Made by a program: the position numbers and the translations under genes. From Atrina japonica (lineage: Eukaryota > Mollusca > Bivalvia > Pterioida > Pinnidae): 64,000 bases of DNA. The stretch spans positions 636,001 to 700,000 of the forward strand of contig BROG01000151.1 in assembly GCA_030159075.1 (NCBI GenBank), written 5' to 3'. The notes beneath the pieces are model-generated. The model did no database searches, had not been told where the DNA came from, and worked only from the letters and a program-made list of their open reading frames with translations. The stretch's first letter is position 1. Each line of letters starts with the position of its first letter. Positions 41,144 through 56,100 of this stretch are shown one piece after another.

Positions 41144-44100
41144 ATGTCATTGGAAGAGTTGGAACAGGTATGTGAAATATTGCAACAACCTATTGGCTAG
41201 TATGTACCATTTTGATTTATCTAAATATTCATTTTATGTCCACGCATACATATTATTAAGCAATTAATACATGGATTTGAAATATACACATATTTTTAAT
41301 GAAATGACATATTCAGTTCAGTTGTTGACTGGGGAAAGCTGTGTATGTGATCGTGCTATGTATGCACAGAAATGAACCCTTGCATAACCACATGATTCCC
41401 AGTGGGTATGAGGGTACACTTGTAGCATTGTATCTCCTACATGTACTACTATTATAGGTTATTGTTTATTTATATCAAAGAGATTAGCCATATAAGGCCA
41501 GGGTCAGGGAGTTAAACCTATCAGTATCTGCAGGTTCCATGTGAATTGTGTTTGTAGTTATATTATTCCACGTTGGCATCAGTTCACAACTATCCGAGAT
41601 CAGTTTCTACATGTCCTAGATAAATGGTCATATATTGGTGATTTCAGGCACATTCGTCCTGAATATTTTCAAATGACCACTGCCATTTCAGGCCCGCTGG
41701 AAAATGATTTGAAACATACAATGGCGTTTCTTCTCGTCTGCATTAAGTCTATCAAATACTGTCCTATGTATAAAGGGATATTAAAACTTTTCAATTTAAA
41801 ATTCAGGAATGAAAGTATAAAACAAACATTACAAGAGGCCCAGTCCAAAGTTTTAGAATGACATTTATTGTGTCCTTAACTTTGACCAAATCCAATTACA
41901 ATCCAAATGCACTTAGTCGGTAACAGGTCAAATTGCCCCACGGAAAAATCACCCAGTTATTGCCTGTTCAACGCAAGCTGGTGTCCGAGGGCAAGTTGAC
42001 TTGTTTCCAGAGGAGACAGGCCCGCACAACCCAGTCCAAGATCTTCAACCTATGGGACCAGTATACATCCAAGGCAGTGTCCTCCAACAGACTACTGAAG
42101 TTGTGCAGCAGCATCAACGGACCGAGCCTTAACTAGACATTCAATGAAGTTTCAAAACAAAATTACAAAATAATGCATGGACTATAATGTGTATTTGGAT
42201 TTATTTTATAGTGCTTAAGGAAAAATATAGTGCATCACTTTCAAACTGAACATGCTAATTTGTTATGCTTTTCATTGTTAACCATTTGTTACTACATGTA
42301 TGATGTAGTATGTAAAATAATAGAGATATAAAAAAAACTAGTGTTAAGTTTTTGTAAATTTGGCAGCAGGGAGGAATAATTGTTCAGATAATCATAATGG
42401 AGTAATATAAATGAGACACAATTCTAATATGCACTGAACAAAATCAAAATGTAATACGGGATGAACATACACATTAATCATCGTGGGGTGATTTGGTCAT
42501 CAGGTGGGGCGACCCATATTTCTGATTTTTGTTTGTGTGGGGCGAGTTTGTAAAGAAGTGGGACGATTTTGACGGGGGCGATTTTTCTGTGGGGTGATTT
42601 GTGATGAATCCCACTTAGTCTTACTGTATAAAATTCATTATTATTTAGAGATCTATTTATTTCATAAATTGTTGCAAATGTGTGTTTGCGAAAGAATTAG
42701 ATATTTTGTTCTCTTGGCTCAATATGATAAAATTATGAAATACAGTTGAAGTCATTAAATCTAACTCATGAGGGATATACATGTATGTAAGGATCCCACC
42801 ATTTAAAATTCAGTTCTTTGTATTTAAACTCCGCATGAAAACTTAATGTATTATTAGAGTTCCAGAGACTGACATCATTCTTTATCAATTATATAGAATA
42901 TAATAATAATGCAGAGTTTTTGAAATTCACCAGTCTTACCAGAAGAACCGGTGAATTTTACAAAAGTCTAGTGAAATTTATCTGATAACTGGTCCAAATG
43001 ACCAGTAATTTTCCATTTCATTTCAATTGTGTATATATACAGACCAGTAAAAATTTTGTTTGACCAGTGAAATTCCTTTATTCACTAGTCTGGTTGACCA
43101 GTAATTTTTTATTTATTTCAAAATGTCTGATAATGTCACCTGGAATATGTATAATTGAGCTCAATGTAGACTACATGATTTACATGTACTAAGGTAACTT
43201 GGTCTATGATTTTTGTTTTTAGGAGCCTTTCAATGCACATGAGTTTGTAGAGCGATTGGCATGGAGAACAATAGGAACAAAGGCACGTAACAGTCATGAT
43301 GATTTTGATCCATGGTTATTACATTCAGCCTTTGAAAAAGCCATCAAAGACCTTGAAGAAAAGAATAACCAAACTGAGAAAAAGGTAGAAAAATTAGAAC
43401 AAGCTTGTAAGGATGAGGAAAGAAGACACTGGCAGAGAGTCGCAGAGCTACAGAAAAAGAATCAGGTAGACACACCCTGAAATGTTTTAGTTCAAATGCT
43501 TTTCATTGCCTAATTGTACATAAGATAATTAAGATTGCTTAGTTATTGATGATAATTGTCTACTTTTGTTGTTCATAAAACATATTTTCATGCCTTATTA
43601 TGTCATAAATCAATTTTGAGATGCATCACTGCCTCCAGCAAATCATCTCTGCCTCCACCAAATCATCCCTGTCTCCACCTAATTTTGTGGCGAGTCCTGC
43701 CCCTAGGCCTGAGTTCTATTATGACCAATATGATTTGATGATATATTTGCCAGAGTTATGGATCTTTGAAATCTTAATTAGTGACTTACTTTGTATGGTC
43801 TAAGTGTTTCTCAAACATATCTTGTTTTGATTTTGAGATGACATGAAATTCATGCAAAAATAAGAATTAGTGCTTAATCTAGCTATCTGCTGGCTATACA
43901 TAGCACTGTACTTGTATCGGTAATATATTGTGTAATTATGAAGTAATTATATACCTCATTTGATTTTCCAGACATCTTACTCACATTTCCAAGCTTTGGA
44001 CGAAAGAATTAACTTAGTAGCAACAAAAGTTGTACATCTAGGAGATCAGCTTGAAGGCGTGAACAATCCCAGAGCTCGGGCTGTTGAGGCCCAGAGGTTA

Positions 44101-47100
44101 ATGAACTACTTGTCAGAATTCATGTCAGATGAACCACCGAGATCAGCCGTATTTGCTGATCCTTTTCAGGTTGGAAATTGTTTTCTAACGTTGTTTTTAA
44201 TTTTGTATTTACTGATATTAAATTTTATAGACACACCAGTAAAATGTGTTTTATAATTACATGTATTCCACTTTCCACCATAAACTTATTTACTCTTTAC
44301 TGTCCCTACCCCAAATTGTTTTCACCTTAATGGAGTTGTTTCCAGCAGTAGGTGAAGTTCTACACAGTTTGATCTGTACTATGTATTATGATAATGCAGT
44401 AAAAATCAATCACCTACGAGTAGGACCTTGTTTTTAAAAAAAAATAGTGTGACCTCTGTGCTTGGCAAATTTTAAAGAAGTAACACAGACTGGGAATCAA
44501 ACCCAGAGCCACCCACTTGCAAGTGAATTTCTTACAGTGAAACTACAGTGAACAGTTACAATATGACCAGTACATGAAAGATCCATACAAGTATGACTAG
44601 AACATGAGCCAGACAAACTGTGTATGAAAGTGCTATAGTAATTCCATACTGTCTATGGAATCAGATTAAGAAATACCAAATATTCAAATTTAATTTTAAG
44701 GTTCCTTCGGTCTCTTATTAATCAAATGTGTTTTATAACTTGCCATTGGTCAGAATGTATGTTGTTTACTAATTATGGATTATGCTACAGTTACAGTTAG
44801 CTGCAGACATTATACAGAAGTTGTTCCAGATTGCATTGGAACTTCCTGCAGGCGAGAGGTAATACACTACTGTCTAGTCTTTGTCTGGTTCACATTATCT
44901 ATTATTCATATATTGTTAGATTGGATTATTGGGAACACACTGGATCAAGATATGGTACATTATACCTATACTGATGACTGATACCTAGATATACTGTATA
45001 CAGGGAAATTTTTGACCTCGTTTTATTTTCGCCCCTTTCACACTCATCATCAGTGGGTGAATTCAAAACTGGGCGAATTCAAAATTGTAAATTCATCTAT
45101 TTTTGATAATAAAAGTCTGGGCGAATTTAAAATGGGGGGAAACCATTTGCAAGTGCACGAGGGCGAAAATAACACGGGGCGAAAATAACCCTGTATACAG
45201 TAATAGGATTATTCATTGCTTACTTCACAATAAGTGGAAGTTACTGCTGAATGAAGAGTTGGGACGTCTTTTTCAAAATGGAGGGGATAATTTAGCAATT
45301 GTTATATGGTGTTCCTACTAGCTTGGCTAGTGGGATTACCCCTTTAGCTCAATTGGTAGAGCAACAGATTTGTAATCTAGGAGTCCTAAGTTTGATTCCA
45401 TGCAGAGATAGTTATTTGCCTCTGTGACATATATATTCTGTAGATTTATAAGATCCGTAACATGACTCATTACTCTATCAGGTGAATGGTTTTAATGGTT
45501 TTTTATTTATTTAAATGTTTCCTGAGACATGATAACTGTCTTACATTGTACATTGATACTTTCAACCAAATTTAATTTCAGATATGACAATGCCCGCAAG
45601 AAAATATGGGGTAAGTTTGATCAAATGATACATTTATTCATACCTTTATACACAAATAGGTTCTTTTGATTTTTATTCTCAAAAACAAAAATAAATCTTG
45701 GTATTAAAAAAAGAAAATCTCTTGTCCTGTAGACATTTCCCACTTAACTCATCGACTCCTGTAAAACAATGGACTCTTCTGTAAGTCAATGACTTAGATC
45801 AGTGCAAACTTGTATCTGGGGGTGAATGGGTTAATGCAATGAAGTTCCAGATCTTTACTTGGGAAATACAGATCACACTTTACCGGTTGGTAAGGTGTAT
45901 TGATAATCTAAAGAAACTTGTATAATTGTGTCCATACATATACATGACATTACGTGGTTAAGTGAACATATAGGACAATTCTTATGTGAATAATTAATAA
46001 CTTGTCAATTAAACAGTTATGGCAAGAACATTCCCATCACAAGCAGAAGACCCAGAATTCTCTGTTTGAATGGACTTGAGACTACTATAAAACAGATGAT
46101 GAGGTGGTGACCTCTCTATTGTCATGCTAATGACCTAAAATTTGAAAATATTGGATCAGTCGGAAATAACTATAAAACTGATGTCAGCCTGGTCAGGCAG
46201 CCATTTCACAATGAAGATCACATTGAATTATAGAAAACCATAGCAGTGGTTAAAATTTGTTGCACCTCAAATGAAACGGAGTGAGAAGTCCTTGTCAAAA
46301 TGAAACACAACAATTAAACAAAGCAAAAAGTGACATTATCGCAAGCCTCTAAAAACTGTAGTGCATTCACTTGGATTTAAACTTTCAGTAATCATGAGTT
46401 GTATATACATGGATAGTACTTTGTGTTTAACCATAATCTTTAGATTCAGAAACAAAAATTTTTGAAGCAGTTTTTTAAATATGTGTTTATTCTATTTAAT
46501 TCTGTTTCAGATAAGTATAACGATACTGAGTCTGAATTGATTCAGGAGTTTAGAATAGCCCATCATGAGGGTGACAAAAGGAAAATGAAACGAGTTGCAA
46601 CAGTTCTTACCAATTTCAAGGTAAAATTTATAAAGTTATTTGTAACTGTAAGAGATATAATCTCAAACAGTAATTAATAGAGAGAAACAGAAATCTTTAG
46701 AAAATTGCTGTAAGTTTAGATAAGGGAAGATGGTAGGATTAAAGGTATGGGTGATTTATTTTAGACAAACAACATATCTGAAATATTTTTCCACTTTGGA
46801 CTATTCCAAAATTTTGTGAGGGAGACATGTACGTCTTTGATATTCACCATATTTTATGACAAAAAATTGTTTGATAAATGATCAAAGTATTGTAGGGGAA
46901 AATATGATATTGTATAGCTGGAAAATTTTTGTTCCCATTTGATTTTCGCAGTTTTTGCCCTGAGATGAAAAGGCAAATTTAAAATGAAGGCGAAACCTTC
47001 AAACTAATTAACTAAAGCATGAACATTCATGACATCCATATGACTTTGGTGATATAGGGCAAATTTAAAACAGGGTAAATATGTTTTCTGTCTTAAAAGG

Positions 47101-50100
47101 GCAAAAATAACCAAGGCCAAAAATTTCCAGGTATTGAGTGATACTTTGATTGACAATACTATAATTTGCAGGGTTATGGTCAGTGCATTGAAGCTTTTAT
47201 TGAAGAATCTCAGAATGGTGCATTCCTAAAGTCGGATCCTTTTGACGACGTTTTTCCTTTGTGTAGCAGGACAAGTGACCTGATCAATGATGTGTTCAGT
47301 AATCCAGATACTGTTATGATTAAATTTGTTCAGAGTATATACAATGGAAAGTTACAGGTAATGTTTAGGACTAATTACTGTTTCTATTTCCCTTCAAGTA
47401 TTTTGTAGAAGGGTCTACTTGATTTTACTAGTAGAACAAGGTCAGTGGTGGTGTATTCTATCTACCAGTGCTCATGTGTATCATTTGATGACCTTTCAAC
47501 CAATCAGTACACTGAGTGAGCTATCAGCTGGATTCTAGTGCTCTGGGCAATGATGCCCCTCATCAGTAGTTAGCCAGGGTTTGAGACTGACTTGGTTCTA
47601 AGCTGATACTGTAGGAATATTTATCAGTTTACAACAGAAACTTAATTCATTTTACATGTATACCCTACTTTTGTTTTCCATTTACTTAACATAAAATGAA
47701 AAGGTGCAATATTATTCTATAAACCTCAGGACTGGTGTGAGGTTGGTGTGATGTCATGTTATGAATGAAGTTACATCATTGTGTGACGTCATATAATGAG
47801 TAACTTCATTCATAGCTAATATAAACGCTGTCTAAATTAACACTATCACTGAGTCTATGGGTGATTGCTGTGGGTAAATATTTGATGTTATTGTGATTTA
47901 TTTAGAATTAAATAAGATTTTTCATTATGATCATTGATGAGGATATATAATAAAATTGCTATTAACTTTATGTGTTGAAATATTTACTCCCTAGTTCTTG
48001 GCAGGGAGAAAGACCTTGCAAGCTTGGTCCTTTGCTGTGCAAAGAACTCGGGCTTCAATATTTCAACATATACATATTCTTTCTTCTAAGTAAAGTTTTA
48101 CTGTTCATAGAAAGCGCCAGTACTTCAACAATCTATGATATAAATCTTTCTCTTAAAGAGATATATGATCGTATGTCTTTTGTTTCAGACATACATTACA
48201 TCCAAGCTTGGGGATCTGGATGATCCAGAGGAGTACCTGATAAATTTATACCAGCTATACACCAGGTGAGAAAGAGATAAAGGGAATGAGAGTGAGAGTT
48301 AGCATGAGAAAGAGAAAACCTAATTTTATACCAGCTATACACCAGGTTAGAGAAAGAGAGCATACATGCCATATGTCCTGGGGGATGCCTAATGTCCCCC
48401 CCAAAAATTGACCTCCTAAAACGTGTTTCGCGTGGGATTTTCTTGTAAAATTTACCTCTGTCCAGGATTCCTGCTTTTCCCGCCGTTTTGTCCCATGTAG
48501 TCTTATTTTCAACTTGGAAACTCTTCATAAATACTTACCAGTATTAGCGAACGTCTGGTTATCAAACGGTTGACACTTTTACAGGTAAATAGCCTGTGGG
48601 TATGTCAATTATCGAGGGTGTTACTGTTAATGATTATATAACATCGTCCCATCCACTGATTGGCAATCAGTTAATCGGTGATAAACCATCAATAGGCCTA
48701 AGACTAAGAGAGTGTGTCACGAGACACAAGCTTGGATTAACGATAATTAGAAGCATGATACCAGCCATAAAAAATAGTTATTACAACATCTTAGGTTATT
48801 TGTAATGTACTTCAACAAAAATAATATTATTTTATTTATAATCAAACATGCAAGACATTTACCTCAAGGTCTAAATTGTCACAAAGCACATGTAATGGCA
48901 GACACACTTTTGGAAGTACAGTAAAACCTGCTTTAGTGGACACCTCTATATAAGGATTACCTGTTTATAAAGGCCAGTTTTTTCAAGTCCCTTCACTGCA
49001 TACTTCAACTAAATTGAACCTGTGTATAAGGGTCACCTGCACATAAAGGTCAATATTTTCTGGTCCCTTGGGTTGCCCCTATATACAGGTTTCACTGAAG
49101 TATATGAAACGGATCCGGAACCAGACTGGTATTTATGTTATGGAAACTTCATAATATTTTTTTTAAATTATAAACATAGTTGTTATCTATTAATCGACTA
49201 GTATGTGTATAAACTTTCAAAATTCATACAATATACATTAAATAGGCATTAAGTTGGCTTAGTAATTAAACAAAACAAGGACCAAATCTCCAGCTAAAAA
49301 ATTTAAAATCTTTAGTTGTGGCATAGCAGTTGAACTGATTTCTGTCACATGTATACCTTAATAAACATGCAAAAAGACTGGTGTGGAAGACTCAACGATG
49401 ATACTGTACATGGCATAATGTCATGTATATTTAACATTTAAAGAACTTGCTACCAGTTCCAAGTTCCAAAAAGTGTAATCGTCACTGCAAAACAAATCTT
49501 GGAACATGTAAAATAGAGAATTGAAAATAATTTTGTATTTATTTAACACCTGAAAGGTGAACTCAAAAGTGTCTCATAATTTTGCCATATTTGTCCCAGA
49601 AAAATCCCAGAATGACCTCTGAAAAGTATGGCATGTATGAAAGAGAGAGAGATGAAATTATGATATTTTGTACATAAAGCAATATATATTTATTCCTTTG
49701 AAAAACTTTGCATTTGGTCAGTAAAAACAGTTTTTCTATGGCTTCAAGATAATGTATTTAAGATTAGTTTTCAAGTATTGATGTCACCATATATTTTTCA
49801 GATATAAAAGTTACATATACATATACATAATCTTGGAATTTAAAGTTAAAAAATATTTCTTTTCCATGTACAAATGTACGTGTTTAGGACTGTCAAGCTA
49901 TCAGAAGATTTGTCACAGTTTAAGATGGGGAATGACAGTTTATTCCTGACTAAGCTTACCAAACATATATTTAGTCGACACTTAGAGGCCTATATAGGGT
50001 ATGTATTCCTATCAAACTTGTCAGTGAGCTTCATATTATATTTGTTGTCTTTTTCATCCATGGAATGCAATTTCATGTATATTGTATACCTCGAAATATT

Positions 50101-53100
50101 TGCCTGTAGTTATTTTTGCCCTTTCATGTCAGAAAAATATATAAATTTCATCCCTAAATTACCATAGTCTAATGGATGGCATGGATGTTTGTGCATATAT
50201 TATTTAACTTGAAAACTTTGCTCATCCAAGGGTGAAAATGTCAAATATCAAATGATAGCCAAAATTTCCATGTACACAGTAAATGTTTTGATACTTGGCA
50301 CTAGATCAATAATGTTTCTCATAGTGTACAAATAATTTAGTTGGACATTATTCTTGCCTTCAGTAACCTTTCATCATCTCTTTATTTGGCTTAGTATATC
50401 ACCATACTCTATGTCTTTAGTTTTATACATAAACCCATTATAACCACAATGAAAAGCATAAGTAAATAGAAACTGAGTTTTCTTTTTAGTGGGATAAGAA
50501 TGACTGGCTTTTCGTTACAATTCATACTCCCCATCATCACCACACAGAATACAATTCTTATCATTTCATTCATTTCAGACATAATGTCATTCCAGAAGTT
50601 GGCATATAATTATATTATATGATTGTTTCTTAACTGTACTTCTAATGGTTATAGTTAAAAATGATAATAGTAGATATATTTCACATCAGATGTCCATTGC
50701 TTGTATAGGTCTACCACATTAAATTGTCACATGTTTATAAACAAAACAAGTTTAAATTGAATCAAAACAGGGGTAACAGAATAGCTACAGCAATACATAG
50801 AGTCATGTTTTACCCCTGTGCATTCCTATTTTTGGGGAAATGGACTGTATTGTTTTAGTCTTTGACAGAACCCAGATGTGCCACTTTACGTTGTTAGACC
50901 TATACATGATATATACAGCGATCGAAAGATGAACGCTCATTATCAGTATGTGGCTCTATTGGCAAACATCCTAACTAGCTATCATGTATTGTTTCTAGAC
51001 GTACATCGTATACATGTGAATTTCATGTTAACAGTAGGCTTGTATGTATTTCAGGTTTGAAACAAAATATTTGAAAGAGAGATGCTCTGCTCACCTTCAA
51101 CGTTATTACGACGACAAGGAACATATTAAAAAACAAATACAGTCAGGAGGGTAAGTGGGATAAATTTTTATCATGCTACCAGGATATACGTGTATAATCA
51201 TTCACTTATAAATCAATCGTGTCTAGAATATTTAAAATTAAATTTGCAAAGTAACTCCTCTGATTTGTATAAGTTGATCCCATCAAAAATACTAATTTTA
51301 TGTCAAACATAGAAATTTACAGTTTTAGTTTTATACTACGAACCCTCTGTATGTTTGCTCCTTGGAGCTTTTGTCATTGTATTTGCTCTTATAAAGAAAC
51401 ACGTTGCAAAAGACACATTAACTGACTGTGACTAAATAAAGATTGATGTTGTTAAAGGCAGTCGATAGATAGAATATAATGTATTTGAATTTGGGATTAT
51501 CTCTTAAATAAGGCATCAATGTATTTTTGCCCCAAAATGTACACTTGTACTGAATAATTATTGTAAATGTTGGAAGCTGTAAATTAAATTATATCGATGG
51601 TAAATTGCATCATGTATGTTTGCTCTTGGCAAGATCCTGTTGCTAAGTGAATGACAAAGGTCATTATGAAGTGGTCTGACTGCACATAATTTAACTATTT
51701 TACATTTGACAGACTGACAGAATTGAGACGAGATCTTCAGGCAAAGATCGGAACAATGACAAAGACCAACATCAACATTGGCCCAGCAATAGAGAATTAT
51801 GGCGGACAAACTTTCTTATCACAAGAAGTAACAATCAGCCTTCTACAGGAAGCTAAAAATGCATTTAAACGATGCCATGTTGTAAGTATTTTAATACATT
51901 GTTAGATGTTTGTGACCTTTAGTATGGATGTAAATTTGTATAATGCTTTTTATTGGCACTGTAAAGAAAACAAGAATCTTTTTGTATAAAATAATTATCT
52001 AAAGAGTTTAAACTTTACTGATGTGATTTATTACTTTACCAGCAATATCTATATATAGAGGTTAAATGGACTGACATGATTTATCATTTTAGCAGCAACA
52101 TATGTATACAGAGGTAAAATGTACTGATGTGATTCATAACTTTACCAGCAATATCTATATATAGAGGTTAAATGGACTGACATGATTCATCATTTTAGCA
52201 GCAACATATGTATACAGAGGTAAAATGTACTGATGTGATTCATCACTTTACCAGCAATATCTGTATACAGAGGTAAAATGTTCTGAAGTGATTCATCACT
52301 ACAGAGTAAATTGAATCACACATTATATGATTGTGTATTTTTTTGTTATATTTTGTGTTAGATGAAGTATGAGATTTTGTTCATATTCTGTTTCAGTTAT
52401 CTAGTAGCTCAGATATGGCAGCTAACGCAGTGCAGGTACTAGACGTTTTAATCCAATATCTTATAATAGAACACATAGACTACGCCATAGAACTGGGACT
52501 ACAGTGTAAGTACCTTATAGCCTATTCAAGAGGTGGTAGTTTCTGAATCCTGCTACAAAATCTTTGAACTGTACAACATTTTACAATGTAAACTGTGTAA
52601 CAGAGCTTTATAGTGTTTCGAGGCAATTCATTTGGACTGTTATTTTTGTTATATGCGATATCTGTTGTTAATCATTGTGTATGAATTTACGTCATAAAAA
52701 TTTGAATTTTGTTACATTAGAATAGCACTTTGAAATCAGAATATTCTACATATGTATTGGATTTGATTTTGTTGTATTGGTGTTTTATGCCACACTCAAC
52801 AATATTTCAGTTCTATGGTGGCAACCAGTTTTTAATGGTGGAGGAGAGAACCATGTTATAATGTACATGGGAAGAGACCACTGGCCTTCCGCAAGTAAAC
52901 TGGCAAACTTTCTCACATAATCAGCTTAGGTTCTAGTGGGGGTCGAACCTGCACAGACCAGAAGTGAGAGACTTAATGGTTTGAAATGCAATACTGTAAC
53001 CACTCTGTCATTGAGGCTCTACATATGCATTGAACCAGATCATGTTATCTTACTCCATAATATAGATAATTATTTTCTGTTTCAGCCATTCCATTACCAG

Positions 53101-56100
53101 ACCCTAAATCTCAGCCAGAGATTTATTTCTTTGATGTTGTAGGACAGGCCAACACTTTGTTCCATCTGTTTGAAAAGCAGTTCATGGACTCTCTTGTACC
53201 TTTAGTCATGTAAGAATTTCCACATATATCAGTAAACATAAATGGTTTCACAATTTTGATATGTTATCAATGCATTACTACAAATAAAATGATACAATGT
53301 TGAAGTCAGCTATAGGTTATTGTTAGAGGTTTTATTGTTATATTGCAAGAGATTTTAACATTTCATTGCTAGAGGTTTTGACATTCTACTATTACAAATT
53401 TTATGATTCTGTTATCAGAGGTTTTACTATTCTATTGCCATAGATTCACGATAGTGGCTTTACCGGTCTAGAAGTTTTGTCATTCTATGGTCAGAGGTTT
53501 TGTCATCCTATCTAGGTTCATTGAAACCTATCTTGAGAGTACACCCGTCATGAAGACCACCTGCCTTATGATACCACATAACCCAAACCTCTCATTGAAA
53601 TAATTCTTTATATAAAACCTCTTTTTAGAGACCACAAGTTAGTGGCAAATGGATTTGTCTCTCAATCCAGGTTGCACTGTATTGTCATTCTTTTCTAAGA
53701 TGTTTTGATTATAACTAGAGGTATATTCATAACCAGAGGAAAAGTAATTGGGAATGAATGATATTGGAATAGTCATCTTTAGTTATACATAATATTTTTA
53801 ACAAAGTGTTTTCTGAAGATTTGTGTTGTATGATTGTTGTAAATGTATAAAGATAATTAAATTTGATTTTGCAATTTTTCTGGTCTTTAATGAAAACATA
53901 CAGAAGAAACTGCAAATAGGTAGCTTGTATGTACAGGTGAAGATGTATATCTAATTTTCAGATCTTCACCAAAGCATAGTCACTGTTTACAGAAGAAGAG
54001 AGAGTTACGGGAGCAAATTGAAAATAAGATAGATACAGGATTAGATCGGGCAGTGGCAGCCATTGCTGGCTGGGTTCGCAATATTCTTTCTGTTGAACAG
54101 AAGAAGACAGATTTTAAACCTGATGAGGATGCAGCACTGATTGCCACGACAACTCCAGTAAGTTATGATCTGTGAACTGAAAGTTACGATATATGTATAT
54201 ATACAGAAAGGTACAATCTGTGTACTGAAAGCTACGATATATATGTATACAGAAAGTTACAATCTGTATACTGAAATTACGATATATTTGTATACAGAAA
54301 GTTACAATCTGTGTTCTGAAATTATGATATATATGTATAAAATGAAAGTTACGATATACATGTACAGTATACATACTGAGAGTTTCAATTTATATTCTGA
54401 AAATTATATATATATATTGAAATTTAAGATATAGGGAATGAAAGTCAAGATAAATGTACTGAAAGTTATTATATACAAGGAAATGAAAAACAACATATAT
54501 GTACTTAACTATTCTAGGCTATATCTCTTTCATTTCTTCACATAGTCTCACTATATTTTGGTTCAGACATACATTTTAAGTAGATGACTGATTTTGTTAA
54601 TTTATATATCTCAGTCTCAAATTGGGTAATTTAATTCTTGGAATTAGCCTTGTTGAAAATGATTTGTTTTAGATTAACATTAATTTCATTGAGTGAAGTA
54701 ATATTAGATTAGAATATAAAAACCTCAGATACCAAAGCATAAATCAATAGAATGTCCAGGACATAGATACAAATCCGGTAAAAATGGACAAACACGGACC
54801 TCTGGAAACCAAGAGGTGGGATCAGGTGCCATGGAGGAGTAAGCATCCCCTGTCGACCGGTCACACACGCCGTGAGTCCACAGTCAAGTCCAATGAAACA
54901 CGTGAGGAGTGTATCCTCGTCACAATTGGTACAGATTGTTTTGGTGTTCAAGTGAAATAAGATCTAACAAATGTCAAAATCAAGTGTCAAAATTAACGGA
55001 AGTAGCTATCCAATATTTCCTAGTAGAATCAACATTTTGACCATTTACAGATTGAGTAATTTTAGTAATTTTCAGGGACTTTGCAGTCATAATTTTTGCA
55101 AACATATTGATTACTTTATGCTAATCTTAAAAACATGTGGATTTGTCCAAAAAAAGAGTCAATGTCAGACTATTAACTATTAAATTCATTTTGATAAAAT
55201 GTTCTCTTGGGTTTTTGTCAATGTGATTGATTAATTTTCAAGTTTCTAGTGACTTAAAGTTAAACTCTATTTTTTTCTGTTACAGGCATGTTCTAAAGTT
55301 GTGAAATTTATCAACAAGATGCATGAATCAATACGCAATAGTCTTGATGGTAAAAATGTGGATGTTGTACTTACAGAAGTAGGAACTAGATTACACAGAG
55401 TGATATTTGAACATCTTCAGCAGTTTTCATACAATATTTTAGGTATTTGCTAATGTCATAAAAAATCATTTTAATTCTTCAAAAATAATATATAGATAAC
55501 AGGTACAGTTTCAGTAACACAAAAGGAATCTGTTTGTGATAACTACTTGTGGCATAGGTCTATTAAATCAAGTTATATGTAATTTTAAAACACCACTCAT
55601 AACTGTAAAAAAATATAATAAAGTTTTACATAAATCAAGCTCCTGTATTTTTAAAATTCTACGTAACACGTACCATAATTAGACTGTAATGTAAACAGTT
55701 ATATAAAATCTGACTATAAAGCAAACCTGTTTTCAAATTTTAACACACCTCTCATGTTAATTTGCCAAGGGAATAGTTGACATTGTACTTACATAAGTAA
55801 GGGCCAGATTACACAAACAATTTAAAAATCTCCTGTAATATTATACTGTGTTATAAACTTACATACAGACCACACCTTTGTTTGAAGATTGATATGTTGA
55901 AGACTGATAGATATGGTTTGTGTAAAATGTTGCATCTGAATATGAATGTATTAACCTTTATGCTTAAATTTACAGGTGCCATGTTAGTCATTTGTGATGT
56001 CAATGAATACAGAAAGTGCACAAAAGAATTTAAAATACCAATTGTGACAGAATTGTTTGAGAAACTACATGCATTGTGCAACCTTCTAGTTGTTGTACCA

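Noticed and set aside
45337..45408. Functional tRNA-Thr gene
   Set aside because: D arm and anticodon loop look right, but acceptor and T stems do not pair and there is no T tract; kept only as a tRNA-like element.
48196..48528. Overlapping 85- and 110-codon minus-strand frames
   Set aside because: They lie antisense to EXOC5 exon 8 and its duplicated donor region, with no splice or homology support.
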